A DNA stretch of 64,000 bases, taken from positions 148,171,379 to 148,235,378 of the forward strand of contig CP136063.1 in assembly GCA_032622095.1 (NCBI GenBank), in the 5' to 3' direction. Below the pieces are notes generated by a model. That model searched no databases. It was given only the letters and a program-made list of their open reading frames with translations, and had not been told where the DNA came from. Positions 1 to 13,600 of the stretch are shown here, in pieces (within the stretch, counting starts at the first letter, position 1; the number at the start of each line of letters is the position of its first letter). Position numbers and translations under genes: made by a program. Source of the DNA: Siphonodentalium dalli. Taxonomy: Eukaryota > Mollusca > Scaphopoda > Gadilida > Siphonodentaliidae.

Positions 1-894
1 TACTGCCGACAGGTGTGGTGTTTTGAGTCCCATTTGATTTTGGTTTATTGTTTATCATAAAAACATAACGATAAGATTATTGTTATTACGTTAATGAAAT
101 AAAGAAGATAATGTTGACCTTTCTAACGATGTTTTATTTGTGGTATCCGTCTAATGTCTCCTATTTTTGACGCAATGTTACGGAAATCACTGCGCTGCAC
201 AACGGCGTGACTTTAATAATAGCTGCACGTGCATATTATAAACATGACATCGACATTCATAATCATTTTGGGAATCCGATCAGGACATTGGCAGTTGTTT
301 TATTTGGAATGTTACTCATAATTCCTCAACTTACTGACAAGTAAATCTCTGTGAGTCTAAAATTGATAAATGTGGGAGTTTCGTTCTGTTTCGGTCAAAA
401 TTTCAAATGGAATCTCTTATGCGTACTAGCTAGGTTAGTACTGGTCTGCTCTTGAAAAGAAATTATGTTCAATGAACATATTGGTAAAACATTTGAAACC
501 ATGCAGGGTGTCATCACAACCACGTTTATACACCACACTTGCAAAGAATGACACATACACGTACAGTGTATATATTTGTGGAAAACAGTGATATGCGAAG
601 TGGATATCCCAGATAAGGTGATACGTGCCACTATAGCATATATTGGGGTTCAATGTCCCTTCTCGGTTCTCACCTGCACACACCTGATATATCATTTAGA
701 TGTGAAACCACAACTGGTATATAACATAAATTGAAGGTCACTTTTTAACGATCATAAAACACGCAATTTGCCATACCCGACATCACTCTAAAGGTAGTGC
801 TGCAGAAAAACATCAGGGACACATAATTTTACTTAGGCAAGCTGATAATCCAGGGTTCTGGGACATCTATATCTGTATATTCAGGGATGAAGGA
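1..894. other. Probable SCAPER intron, no feature recognised
   Basis: AT-rich sequence. The two overlapping minus-strand ORFs at 395-695 (78 and 86 codons) have no recognisable motif and look like chance. No splice-bounded exon could be supported here. Confidence 0.4.
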
Positions 895-900
895 GTTAAC

Positions 901-2805
901 CACCAGTAACCAGTTGAACTCATTATACCCTGATTTTGCAAAGAAAACTTGGGGGGGGGGGGTATATTGAACTGAATTTGTCTGTCTCTATGTCAAACTG
1001 TTCTCCCATCCATCCAACTGTCTTCATGTCTCTATCCGTCCATCAATTGTTTTCTTCTCCAGATACATATTAAGACCAAATGGGTTTATATATTTTGGTG
1101 TGGATGTCCCCTAGGTGACTTACATTCACATTTGTTCAAATGAGTTCATCAGGTCTAATAGGTGAGAAGCCAGGGCCATAACTCTTTCCTTCCATAGTAA
1201 TTCTTAAAACAATTTCTTCATCGGGCCTCTTTAGCTTATGTTTGGTATAGAGGGTCCTTCGGTGACTGGGGTTTAGATTTGTTCAGATTTGGGGTCATTT
1301 CAGGAAATTTGAGGAAAATCAGTTCAGTTCAACTATTAAAATCTAGGTGACACCTGAAGAGCTTAACCCAAGCAAAATCAGTAAACCCACTAAACTATAA
1401 ACATAGTGAAGTATACCAAATACTTATTACCTAAGTTTTCATACTTAACAAGCAATTTACTTATGAGAACTCAACTCGACAAACGCTATACTAAGACAGT
1501 TAGGCTTCCCTTGCTAAACTTTAATCTATTAAAATCTACCGTCTGAAATTACCAAATGAATGGATCTCATAGATGGGGATTCACGTTTGTTCAAATAGGG
1601 GTGGAGATAAGAGATTTAATTATCAACCAGCCACCCTACCTGTGCTTTTTGATACTGGTATAATAATGTTAGATTCCTCTTGATTTCTAAGCTGCCTGGG
1701 TGGGGGGCAATGGGGCGGAAGTGTAGAGGGGTGGGGTTTTGACACCTCCACTACTTTATCAAAATTTTCGAACAGTTAGAAATTTCATGTCTGATAGTGT
1801 TACATTTGATTTTTCATATTTTCCTACTTTGGATTAAACTGTAGGACCGAAATGGCCACAAATTTTAACTTTATGGGGGCATGTCAGGTTGGAAATTTCC
1901 AAGGTCGAAAGCTTGAAGTCATTGTAACAGTTGTAAAATTTCATTCTAAGAGGGACGTGCAAAAGGAATTTTGTGAACTCAGGACTGTTGTCTTGTTTTA
2001 AATAGGGTCACCTGGTCAAATAGGGGCCAAGCGAAGGACTGTTTTCCTTTTAATATGCTTCCTTCAGAAGGACCATCAGGTCTATTTTACTGATATTTAG
2101 TATGAAGGGTTCTTTGGTGTCTGCGATTCAAATTTATTCAGATGGGGCCACCAGGTTAAATAGGGTGGACCAGGGACATAACTTTTGTCTCTATAGTAAT
2201 ACTTAAAATGTCTTCTCAAGAGAGGTTGGACTATTTAGCTTACATATAGTATGGAGGATCCTTTAGTGACTGAGATTCAGATTTGTTAACATGAGTTCAA
2301 CCTGTTAAGAAATGACGGGGCTATGGGGACTTTTGGGTCTAATAAAATCATTAAATTACAAAATTCATTAAAACATCTACCTCGAACTAGCTGACTGATT
2401 AATCTAACATACATGTATCGTGTTTTGGGTCCATGGATAATTGGGCTTCAAACAAGTCTAAATGGTTTTATAAAAAGGCGCTAGTGAGATTGGAAATTTC
2501 CAACAATTGAGAAAGTTTGAGATGTCGGTTGTGAGATTCCAACCTAAGACTTGGGAGTCTGGAGCCCGGTCGGGAGGGGACTTGTTGAACTGGTGGAGGG
2601 GCTGATCAGTAGTGTACAGTTGGTAATTTCAAGATAGATATTCACTTATCTACATACATGAAGCCTCTCTAGCCACATATTCTGTTTAGATCTACTTCTT
2701 TTAAAGTGATTATGAAAAGTTCTGACTGTTGTGGTCTCCTGAGTCCCAGTCTTATCAGTCTTTGCAGTCTGGTGAGCGACCCCACAGTCATTGACTGTCT
2801 TGTTT
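901..2805 (+). repeat. Composite interspersed repeat (TCCG-type family), copy 1
   Basis: The start (AACTCATTATACCCTGATTT, then a G run and a GTATATTGAA stretch) recurs almost identically at 12951-13030, and the end (TCTACTTCTTTTAAAGTGAT to the CATTGACTGTCTTGTT tail) recurs at 14039-14152. Between them are diverged units carrying 'CCAGGGCCATAACTCTTTCC' and 'CAGATTTGTTCAAATG', which also occur in the repeat at 10421. The middle (1640-2690) is more diverged than the ends. No coding potential is seen. Confidence 0.7.
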
Positions 2806-2915
2806 AATAGATGAGAGAATCAATCCATTCACTTTCGAAATATTCATCACTGAATGTCCATGGACAATTTCAAACACTAAATGGAGAACATTTACAAATC
2901 TACCCATCAAATTAA

Positions 2916-4339
2916 CCCTTTACCCAACAGTAATATGACTAACGTCATTACCTCCAGTGAACTCAGTGTTCAAATAAAAGTAACTTAATGTAATACAATG
3001 TCATTTCTTTGATTTTTCACATCATGATATGGCCAATTTACTGAAGTATTTCGCAGTGTTAAAGCGCGCAGAATAATAATTTTATTAATCAAACGAGAGA
3101 ACAAAACGGCCGATGCACATATAAATTTGTGCTACAGTATTTTATCATTGCTGCTATGACGTCGACAAGGGACCTAGATTTGTTCAACGTCATCAGCTGA
3201 TCAATAAGTTCAATGACAACATTCGATAAATGGTCAATTGATACTAATAATAAATCTAAGATATATTCTGTTTGAATTTGCAATGAATGTCATTTATGTA
3301 TTACCGAATGGGTAATAGTTATAGCCATGATAAATGACAGTCCCCATTGTGCGCCCCAATTTCCAACCACGTGTTTACAGGTACATATTTTTTGCGCACG
3401 TTATCAGTGGGCATTTCTTGGCGGGAGGGTTTTTTAAATAAACCATTTGGATTGAATCATGTGTCCATTCCTTTGTATTTTTCGATTATAGTGTGGAGAA
3501 TATACTCAAGATCAATGCGCTTTAACAACATAATTTATTTGGGTACTAATCCAGGCAATCCCCGTGCCCACAATATTGGGCTGAATTGGCGTGACGTTGG
3601 GACGTGTAACTGAAGAGAAAATCGAAAATGTTGTCGAACTTTCCGATCAAAACTTTATTGAATTCTCAAAATTGCTCACTCAGTGTATTAAAATAAAATA
3701 TTATTCATATGATCTTGTGATGAATGAGGGGAAAAATCAAATCAAATGACAGTTTTATTTGAGAACATATCTAGGACCAAACGAGAACAACACGGCGTCC
3801 TTAGTAACACCAACACTGCAACAGCGCAGGTGTCTTGGAGTTGACTCGGAACTGTATTTGCTTCGCTGGTCAAATCATGATATTGGTCTCGTTAATTCAT
3901 GTGAATATTATTAATAGCTCAAAAACATAAACAAGTCAAATAAATATTTTATTAGAAATAAAAATAAAGTTTGTAAATAAAAATCTGTAGAATAAAACTA
4001 TATTAGATGGCTGTACACAGATCACAATTGCGGAGTACAATGATTTAGTCGACTTGAAAAATAGCACCGCGACAACACAGTTTTCGTTTTATTATGATTT
4101 TATTATGAAATGTCGATTAAATTGTACAAAATCTACCACAAAACCCAACAAAAACATAAATATTAATAATGTAACATCCATTTTATTGTTTACATTAAAA
4201 ATGAGATCAATTTGTTGTGTTATAATGCAATATTTTTGTTGTAAACTATGACCGAAAAAAATCCAAAAACTCCGGGCGCTCTGGGGCTTTCTGGACGCTA
4301 TGCGGCCGGGCGCTCTGGGGCTCTCTGAATGCTAAAGGG
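2916..4339. mobile_element. TTAA-flanked non-autonomous element (piggyBac-like ends)
   Basis: The ends read TTAA|CCCTTTACCC at 2912-2925 and GCTAAAGGG|TTAA at 4331-4343: short inverted termini inside a TTAA duplication, the pattern of piggyBac-type elements. The right end has two copies of GGGCGCTCTGGGGCT. The interior at 3090-3660 is present in inverted orientation at about 27280-27900. A minus-strand ORF (3283 down to 3089) and its counterpart at 27704 share MQIQTEYILDL, which reflects repeat homology rather than a gene. No transposase is present. The TIR is short, so superfamily assignment is tentative. Confidence 0.5.
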
Positions 4340-4507
4340 TTAAGGCTAAACTATCACAGTGGTTGAAATTCACTTTTGAATGATTTAAAAATTCCCCATT
4401 CAGTGTAGAAGGGCAACTCCTCCTGCTTCTGATACCCCTGAAGAAATATGGAGATTTAAAGGGAATATAGTGCTCAGTGTTATCATTTATTTTTGTTCTA
4501 TATTCAG

Positions 4508-4631
4508 GACGTTGCTTTTGACGTGTACTGTATTTCGGACAGCATGTAAAGGACTGTATGATAATTGTCACTATATGCTGTTCAGCAATAAACTGTCTCT
4601 ACTAGCTGATCTACTTATATACCAGTTTATG
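4508..4631 (+). CDS. SCAPER: Proposed SCAPER exon (41 codons)
   Basis: A pyrimidine-rich tract ending TATTCAG precedes position 4508, and a strong donor GTGAGT follows 4631. One base completes a split codon, then 41 codons stay open, reading TLLLTCTVFRTACKGLYDN, then HYMLFSNKLSLLADLL and ending QFM. The exon ends in phase 0, which is what the confirmed exon at 8199 requires. The leucine-rich helical composition suits the helical C-terminal region. I could not anchor this peptide to a remembered vertebrate segment, so the call rests on phase, splice signals, strand and composition. It is the least certain of the eight exons. The preceding exon must end with two bases of a codon and is not visible in 1-4507. 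Confidence 0.65.
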
Positions 4632-7600
4632 GTGAGTATACATTGTTTCTGCGCCTTCACTGGTATATTGGCTCCCATTTTATTATATCCCCACTTTTGA
4701 AGAATATGGGGGGGGTACAGCTATGCTCTCAGTAAGCGACCTGTTTAACGAGGTTATGGGCCGGTACTTACCGCGGTGATACCACCAAACTACCGCGGTT
4801 ATCATTCTGTACCGCGCCGGAGGGCGGTTGACCCGCGGTACTGGTACGGTATTTTTGCGGCGACTGGATTACGCAAAACACCGTGGGAGTAATAGTTTTG
4901 TTGTTAGCATCTATCTTACATATCGTCAAATGATTTACGCACCCGATTCCTCTATCGGCTTCCACTCATGCGGAATTTTTTGTTTTGTTTGTGCTTCCGA
5001 AATCTAAATTTCTTATAAAATGGGAAAAGTAAATCCTCCATTTATCTGAATTTGGTCGAAACCAGCGGGGGCGGTGCATTAGTAACACTGAGTCCGATTT
5101 TAGTCTTAGAGGCCAGGGCGGCGATCATTGCAGAAATATTCATATTCGTTCAAATCTATAGTTTTGTTCATATGCCAAACATAATCGGCGCGTTAATAGT
5201 ATATTGTCGCCAAGACGTATGATTGTACGCATGCGTGAAATAGTAAAGCAATTTACAAACATTTGCGCCTGAAGATTTCTTGTCGGTGGGAATAAAATGT
5301 ATAACTAAGAAAGCATGGCACATGTCATGCAGCAAAGTAAAGTTGTTATCATCACCAATGTACGCGACAAAAGACACACGCAAAACACCAAACATTGAAA
5401 GACACAACGTTGTCAAATCAGTCTTTGATTTTGTTACGTGAACATTCATTGAGATCACGAGTGCGTGTCGGGCGGCATCGTTTGATGTGAAATTGCAACT
5501 TTTGGCGAGGGCGTGCACTTGTAGTTCTCGGTGGGTCGCAGTATAAATTATATCACATCCCGGTATTCCTATCTAATCGTTATTCGGAAGAAAACATGCA
5601 TGGTGTTGGAAAGTTGACCTCTAAATATGTTTGTTTGGTTATATACAGAGGTTAACATTGTAACATAATTATTTCAAGTGATCGAATTCGGTGTGTTTTA
5701 GTCCTTGTTAGTTTATTCCAGATACGGTAGCAATAAAGAGCGTTTGCCTCACTTTTGTGCGACAAATATTTATAAATAGCTATTACATGCACAACATTTT
5801 AAAGATCGAATGAGACTTGTCTGTTTAAAGCCACGTGGCGGTTCGCACATAATATTATTCGCAATACCAAAATAGATCAATAAATATCTGAACTACCTTC
5901 TGCGAGCATTATGTAAGCCAAACGGACGCATTGAAGTAATGGAAATACAAGTGTCCAAAACACAAAACAGCCATTCGCGCGTCACGTGTGTAGTTTTACT
6001 AATAGCACCATCAACAAAACACAAATATTTATTAAACCCATTGAGGCCAGTTATAAAAAGACATGACGACATCTTAATTTAAGTGCCCCGTGCCCTATAT
6101 TAACAAAGTCAGCCAGCTGCAGTATGACGTAATCAGCGACACATGCTTTTGCGCAGAATGTGTTTTTTTCCTGGATATACAGGGGTTCCACTTTTGTCTT
6201 TTATTGCTAAGACAATAATTCCCGTTATACGAACAAATGGTGTTTGTGATTTGCAGTTAATGAATGTCAATAAAGTTAATAACGATATTTATTCTGGGGA
6301 CTATTTAAATGGTGTCGTTATCAGTCGTTATCATTCAATTTAGGGATCACGTACATCTGAACATTGATATAAACTGTAGATACGGGATTATCGAGCTGTC
6401 TAAAATGGCCGAAATCATTTGTTCCCTTCCCGATAACCAACACTGATTACAAATAAAACGAGACTAGAAATGTTATTGTAATATTTGAATATTCACATTA
6501 ATTGAAAAATGACTCTCAAAGTAACTTATACTTACCTTTACTTAATCTGGAACCCGTTATAATGGGCATATTTCCCGATACTCGGCTTTCATCTTTTTCA
6601 ATATTTTAATAATACACTTCACGGTACACAATCATGGACGGAGATCGTGATAACGGCCGTCCTATTTTGGAAGATTGACGGTCAGCCAGCGAATCCCGTC
6701 ATTAACCTCGTTACAAAAATGCAACCGCGTAGCGGTAATATCACCGCGTTTGTGCGGTGCATTACCGCGCTACCAACATTTGTTACCGCTGGTAGTGCGG
6801 TGGTACCGTAAACATCGCGGTGGTACCGCGGTACGCGCGTGGTAGTGCAACCGCGAATCGGCGGTATGTCGTGGTATTGTACCGCGGTATTAACGCATGT
6901 ACACCTCGTTAAAACATGTCGCTTAATTTGAGCAGTGCTGTATACTGGTTTGACTGCATCCACCCATTTGTCCATTATCCACCCGTCCGTCTGGGCATAT
7001 ATGTCAGCCTTGGGGGTTTTCGTATTTGAATGAAATTTGGTATGACTGTTTGCTATAATGACTGCTTTCAAAAGAGCGGCAAATGGCAAATATTTTCATT
7101 TTCTGTTTTAGTGTTATTCTTCTTTGTTTATCTGGAAATGTGGGTGATTTTGTCCATTCTCACATATATCTCAGCCATTGTTTATCCAATCTGACTGAAT
7201 TGGTATGAAGAATCACCATCATGGTTGCTTTCAAATGAGGGGCAAATGATGTTGTTTGTCTTTTCCATTTTAGAATTATCCTATTTTGTTTATTTGGAAA
7301 TCTGGATTTTTCGTCTATGTGTGCAGATATCTCAGCCATGGGTTATCGGATCTCAATGATATTTGGTTTGGAGGTTCGCCATCATGACTGATTTCAAAAG
7401 AGGAGCAAATGATGTTGTTCACATCTTCAGGTTTTTATTTTCTTCGAAAAATAAATTTGTTAATATGGTTATACTTAAAGGGGTACTGTACGTCAATTTC
7501 AATAAATTCCCGGTAACAATTGCGATCTAATATCAATATTATATTTTAAAATAACGTATTTGAGTCGACGATGTGAATTATTTAATATAAATGAATTTAT

Positions 7601-10600
7601 GGCTGGAGTCATAAAATGGCGAATTATGCCATTACGAGTTACCGTTCTTGAAATCTCACATGTTGGGTGTCTTTTATCGTTGGCCGTTTACGACCAACAT
7701 TATTGAGTTGCGAACAAAACATGTTACATGCAAAAGGAAGTCCCGCTATAACCAATTTGGAAAAAAAGAGAAGAAACAAGATTCATAAAGCGTCAAGTAT
7801 TTTTATAGGGGGTGAGATTGTTCGATGGAATTGAACTTCCGGTTCATCCTGCAACCTGCGTCTTCTCCAATGAAGGTCAAAAACATGGCGCGTAGTTTGA
7901 AATCGTAATATTTTTATTTCCAAGATCAATATTTTCGTCGCTAAATTAGGTTTATACGAAACTCATATAACACGAACACAATCTAACTTGAAAGTTATTT
8001 CAATGGGAGTAAATAAAAAAATTGCCTATCTCTGTGTACAGTACCCCTTTAATTGAGCCCAATTACACTGAGGGGGGTGTCCTTAGTCCCATTAGAACCG
8101 TCCCACCTTTAGTTATTTCTATATCCACAAAATACAGTGGCTATTAAGGATTGAGTAAGCGCTGTTTCGTGAACTCAGTTCATCGTCTTGTTTTTCAGAC
8201 CCTCAATCGAGATGAACTAAAGAAATCGACTGCACCAGGAGGGACCACCTCACCACTACATGTCATTCCTGATGCTAAGCTTCCATACGATCTGCTCATT
8301 GTTAATCTCATGCAATTGTATACCACGGTGCTCTCCTGTCTCGCCAAAAATAACCCTGTCATTAACTCAAGTGAGGCATCACTCGAACGAATGAGCCTCA
8401 GTGGTGATGCATTCAACTCCAGAGGAAATGACATCATCAGGTAACTTTCTATAATATTATATTGAGCAGGGGTCATAGAGATTTTTGAAAATGCTTGAAT
8501 TTGCCTTTCTCTTTTTCAAGGCCTGAAAACCATTGAAATATATTTTTTTTGCGGTAGGGTCCTTGAAAAGTGTTTGAATATTTCCTTTGGCAGGGTTTAA
8601 CTGTTCCATGACTTGAGCTTCCTGAAATGTTGTGAAAAGCCTGTGCCAATGCATTCTCTTATATAATCGAGTCTCCTATAGGAGCTTCGCATTTATAAGA
8701 GAATACATTGGCCTAACAATATTTACCTTGACCTTGTAAGCCAGTGCTTTCTCTTATATATGCGAGGCTCCCTATTGGAGACTCGCATATACAAGAGAAT
8801 GCACCGGTACAGGATCTTTAATGCTGCACCAGAGCAGCTCCGTTCGTGAGAAGGTTAACTTGCATTCTTACCCTGTTCCAAAGATCAATTACGATTAAAG
8901 TGTATGAACCCTGATTGATTGGTTATAAGTGGGTGAATATTTGAAAAGTGTACAATTTGATGTTACGACCATTGGTCCTATAATTACAGAAGTGTGTGCA
9001 ACAGGAGAAAACCAAATAATAATTTTTTCTAGGTACCATGATAATTAGGATGATATTCAGGCAAAAAAACTGAACCAAAGTCTGAGCTGTTGGATTTTTA
9101 CAGAGCCAACATGAGTCCATGTCATCAATTTCTGAATGTTACTTTTCTACATTGAACAGTATAGACTATATTTTTTTCCCGAAGAGATCAGATAAATCTC
9201 ACATATTCAATCCTATTTGAGTCCATGAAACTTGAACAAAACGACTTTAACTGGAAGATGGACTTTCTTCATTCAAACTTGAAAATATAGATCTCATTGC
9301 TCCTGTTATCAATTTCTATGTCACTCCTGTTACCAAGAGTATAACAAGGAATTATATGAGGGTGTACAGTAGCTTTCTCGAGAAACCTGCCACCAGAGGG
9401 AAGGTCACCAAATAGGTAATCCAAACAAAAGTCAAAATAGCGGTGGTTTGAAATCATTTATGCATACCGGAGCACATTAATGAACAAATGAGGCAAGTAG
9501 GTTAATTGTAAGTCACTCCTGTTACCGCAATATCATTTCTGTCATCATGTTCGATGTTTCAGAAATATGTTTTTCATATTCTAGAATGAGTCTTTTATGC
9601 AAATCATAAGTGTTTAGTTTTCAAATCCAGATACATTTTTAGAAATTTGTCATTAACTGCCATATCTGTCACTCCTGTTACTGTCACTCCTGTTACTTTT
9701 ATGGTGACAGTAACAGGTGCAATAGATATGTGCAATGCACATTTATTGCCAACAACCCTTTGATAGCCAGTTCTTGTCAATGAAGATGACCACAAGTCAG
9801 TAGTCATCACTTTTCATCACAAGAATGAAATTCAATATAATCCATTTGAAAAAAAATGAAGTAATAAATATATGTTTTATATTTGTTGTTTGATATCTTG
9901 CAACTCCCCCACCCCCATTCAGGCAATGGTCAACTTCATTAAATTTGCCACATATAAAATACCTGAAATTTATAGCACAGTTCTGTTCAAAATAAAGACC
10001 ATAAATTGAAGTCTTGTGTTATACAGCTTCTAGTTATGTCTTAATTAAATAAAAAAAAGTCACATGTGACCTACTAGTATTGAAGAGTTAAATGGATATG
10101 AATGATTTGGTATTCCGGTTTGATTTTTTACTATATTTCCAACAAGAGTCACATCAGAGATGCAGGGACTAGTCTTGGTGGCTACAGCAAAATCTTTTGA
10201 TATTTATTCCAAGTTATCCCACACCAACAAGCAAAACAGTTGCATACTTTTTCTTAACTCTCAATATAAACCACAGACAGATCAATTTATACAGGGTGAA
10301 TTGTGAAAACCCAAACCTATTCTTTATCTGAATCAGCCTATGAGTTGTATCCATCTGTTGATGCCCACCAGTCGAGTGCCATCCAGAGTGTTGACCTGGC
10401 CAAACATAGTTAGAGTTTTTAGCTCACCTGAGACGAAGTCTCCGGTGGAGCTATAGTCATCACTCCTCGTCCGTCGTCCGTCCGTGCGTCCGTCTGTCCG
10501 TCTGTCCGTCTGTCCGTCTGTCCGTCTGTCCGTCCGTCCGTCCGTCAACTTTTTTTTAAACATCTTCTCCTCTGAAACCATCATACCGAATTGGTTCATA

Positions 10601-13600
10601 TTTGGTGTGGATGTTCCCTAGGTGACTCTCATTCAGATTTGTTCAAATGAGGTCACTGGGTCAAATAGTTGCGAAGCCAGGGCCATAACTCTATTCCTCC
10701 ATAGTAATTCTTACAACAACTTCTTGTTCAGAACCATTGTGCCGATTTAGCTAATATTTGGTATTGAGGGTCCTTGGGTCACTGGTGTTCAGATTTGTTC
10801 AAATGAGGTCACCCGGTCAATTAGTTGAGAAACCAGGGCCATAACTCATAGTAATTCTTACAATGACTTCTTCTAAAAAAATATTTGGCCGATTTAGCTT
10901 ATATTTGGTACAGAGATACCTTGGGTGACTGGGGTTCAGATTTGTTCAAATGGGGTCACTGGGTCAAATAGGGGCAGAGCCAGGGACATAACTTTAAAAA
11001 CAAAAAATTTAATTTTTGCATTTTGACCTTTAATTTTTGTTTAGGACACATCACAGCCTCATATTTCTTACCTAGATTTTTCTTAGCATGTTCTTCATCT
11101 GTATGGATTTTGGTATTGTTTATTTAACCCCTTCCACTCTTGTTTTGATATAGAATTCATCCAAGACAGGATTACTCAAACATTTTTCATCTGATCAACA
11201 CCAAATTTGGTATATGAATTTTTGACACTTATATACAGATCAAGTTAAAATATGGGTTTGATCCGATATATTTTAACAGAGTTATGGCCCTTTATAATTC
11301 ACACCCCTTTGCTATGCACTATTAATTTTTAAGAGGACACTCTAGCCTGTATTATTGAAAAAGCCAATTTATCATAGTGTGGTCACCTGATCCTCTTGCT
11401 GAATACTGCTTGCTTCAGACCAGTTTATCATCTGTCATTACAAGACATGACATTAGCTAAACAACTACCAGAGTCTACAAGGAATAGTCCATTGTTCATT
11501 TCTCCAAGCCTGGACATAGTGTGTCTGACATTTGCAGAATGAAGTCCCCAGATGGTGAATTTAGTGTTGCTACCCCATACAACAGGCTAGCATCACCAAA
11601 TACACCTCAATTACCTTATTCTGCTTAGGCCTCATCTTCTGGGACAATTTTTTTAAAAACTTTTTTTAAAATTTGAAAAAAAGTGACACCATTATATATA
11701 ACATCTGCAGAGTTATGAAACTTTACTCTTTAATGAAATTATGGAAACATTCCACCCTCCCCCACCCCACCCCCTCCCATATGGCCCAGGCCCAACCCTG
11801 CCATCCCTTCCAAGCCATATCACCTCTCAATTTAATACCTCTTCTCACCACATTAATTATATAAACTGGCCAGATGACATGTATTATTCTAATCTAAACA
11901 TATCTGTAGCAATTTAATGACTGACATTCAATGATACTGTGAATGGCTTTGATTTCTTCAAGTCTGGAAATAGTGTGTCTGACATTTACATAGTGAGGTC
12001 CCCAGATGGTGAATTTAGTGTTGCTATTCCATACAGCATGCTAGCATCACCAAATACACCTGCCAGGGACCTAATTCTGCTTAGTCCTCATCTTCTTGGA
12101 AGTATCCTAAGTATCAAATTGACAGTTTGATTTAGTCACTTTTTCCACCTGTTCAGTTTCAATGTCCCCCTAATTTGCAGAAGATAAAATGCATAATTGA
12201 GGTGCTCAATGGGTGTGTATCACCAACTTCAACTGTAGGACTTCAATCTGTTCCTTGGTTTTATTGGCCATTGAGGCCTAATCAGATTGAGGATGAATTT
12301 GGTGGTGATGCTAGCCTGCCTTACAGAATATTGTCATTGAATCCACATTTTTGGGACCTAATTCTGCAAATGTCAGACATACTAAATTCAGGTTTGGCCA
12401 TTTCATATTATTGTTTTAATCACCACTTATCCAGATGAAATCATACGACTAATATTCAAAGAAAAATGGGGGGGGGGGTATATATTGGATTAAATTTGTC
12501 TTCTATCTGGCATTTGCAGAATGAGGTCCCCAGAGGGTGAATTTAGTTATGCTACCCTGCACAGCAGTCTAGCATCACCAAATACACTAGCCAGGGTCCT
12601 CATTCTGCTTAGGCCTCATCTTCTGGGAAGTATATAGGCACTTAAATTGACATTTTTACTTACTTTAGCCCTTCTGTTTAGTTTCTATATCCCCTAATTT
12701 GTGAATATAAAATGCATAATTGAGGTGCCCAATGGGTGCACATCACCAACTTTAACTGGAGAACTTCAATCTAATGCTATGTCTCCCATAGCAGTTGAGG
12801 CATACACGGAATGAGGTCCCCAGAGGGTGAATTTGGTGATGCTAGCCTGCATTGCAGGATTGTGTCATTAAATTCACCCTTTGGGGACCTCATTCTGCAA
12901 ATGTCAGACACTATGTTCACGCTTATCTGTTCGAATATTATGTTCTTAACCACCAGTATCCAGTTGAACTCATTATACCCTGATTTTGCAAAGAAAACTT
13001 GGGGGGTATATTGGATTGAATTTGTCATTCTCTATGTCAGACTGTTCTCCCATCCATCCATCTGTCATTATGTCTCTATCCGTCCATCAATTGTTTTCTT
13101 CTCCAGATACATATTAAAGACCAAATGGGTTTATATATTTAGGTGTGGATGTTCCCCAGGTGACTCACATTCAGATTTGTTCAAATGAGTTCATCAGGTC
13201 AAATATGTGAGAAGTCAGGGCCATAACTCTTTCCTTCCATAGTAATTCTTAAAACAATTTCTTCTCAAGAACCATCTGGACTATTTAGATTATGTTTGGT
13301 ATGGATGGTCCTTCGGTGACTGGGTTTAGATTTTTTCAGATTTGGGGTCATTTTAGGAAAATCAGTTCAGTTCAACTCTTAAAATCTAATGTCTGAAATT
13401 ACCAAATGAATGGATCTCATAGATGGGGATTCACGTTTGTTCAAATAGGGGCGGAGATAAGAGATTTAATTATCAAACAGCCACCCTACCTGTGCTCCGG
13501 CGGAGCTATAGTCATCACTCCTCGTCCGTCTATCGTCCCTCCGTCCATCCGTCCGACAACAATTATTTGAATATCTTCTCCTCTGGAACCATAGGACCAA

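Noticed and set aside
5168-5518. 116-codon minus-strand ORF as a transposase fragment in the 4718-6940 element
   Set aside because: No catalytic or DNA-binding motif is recognisable and no neighbouring frame extends it.
6682-7089. 135-codon minus-strand ORF
   Set aside because: It spans the GC-rich ACCGCGGT block, the element terminus and the next repeat, so it crosses an insertion boundary and is chance.
8151-8198. ATG at 8151 as a translation start upstream of the exon at 8199
   Set aside because: The sequence 8151-8198 contains the polypyrimidine tract and AG acceptor; homology begins only at the exon.
10333-10599. RTDGQTD-rich 88-codon ORF
   Set aside because: Translation of the TCCG/TCTG microsatellite of a hairpin-headed repeat.
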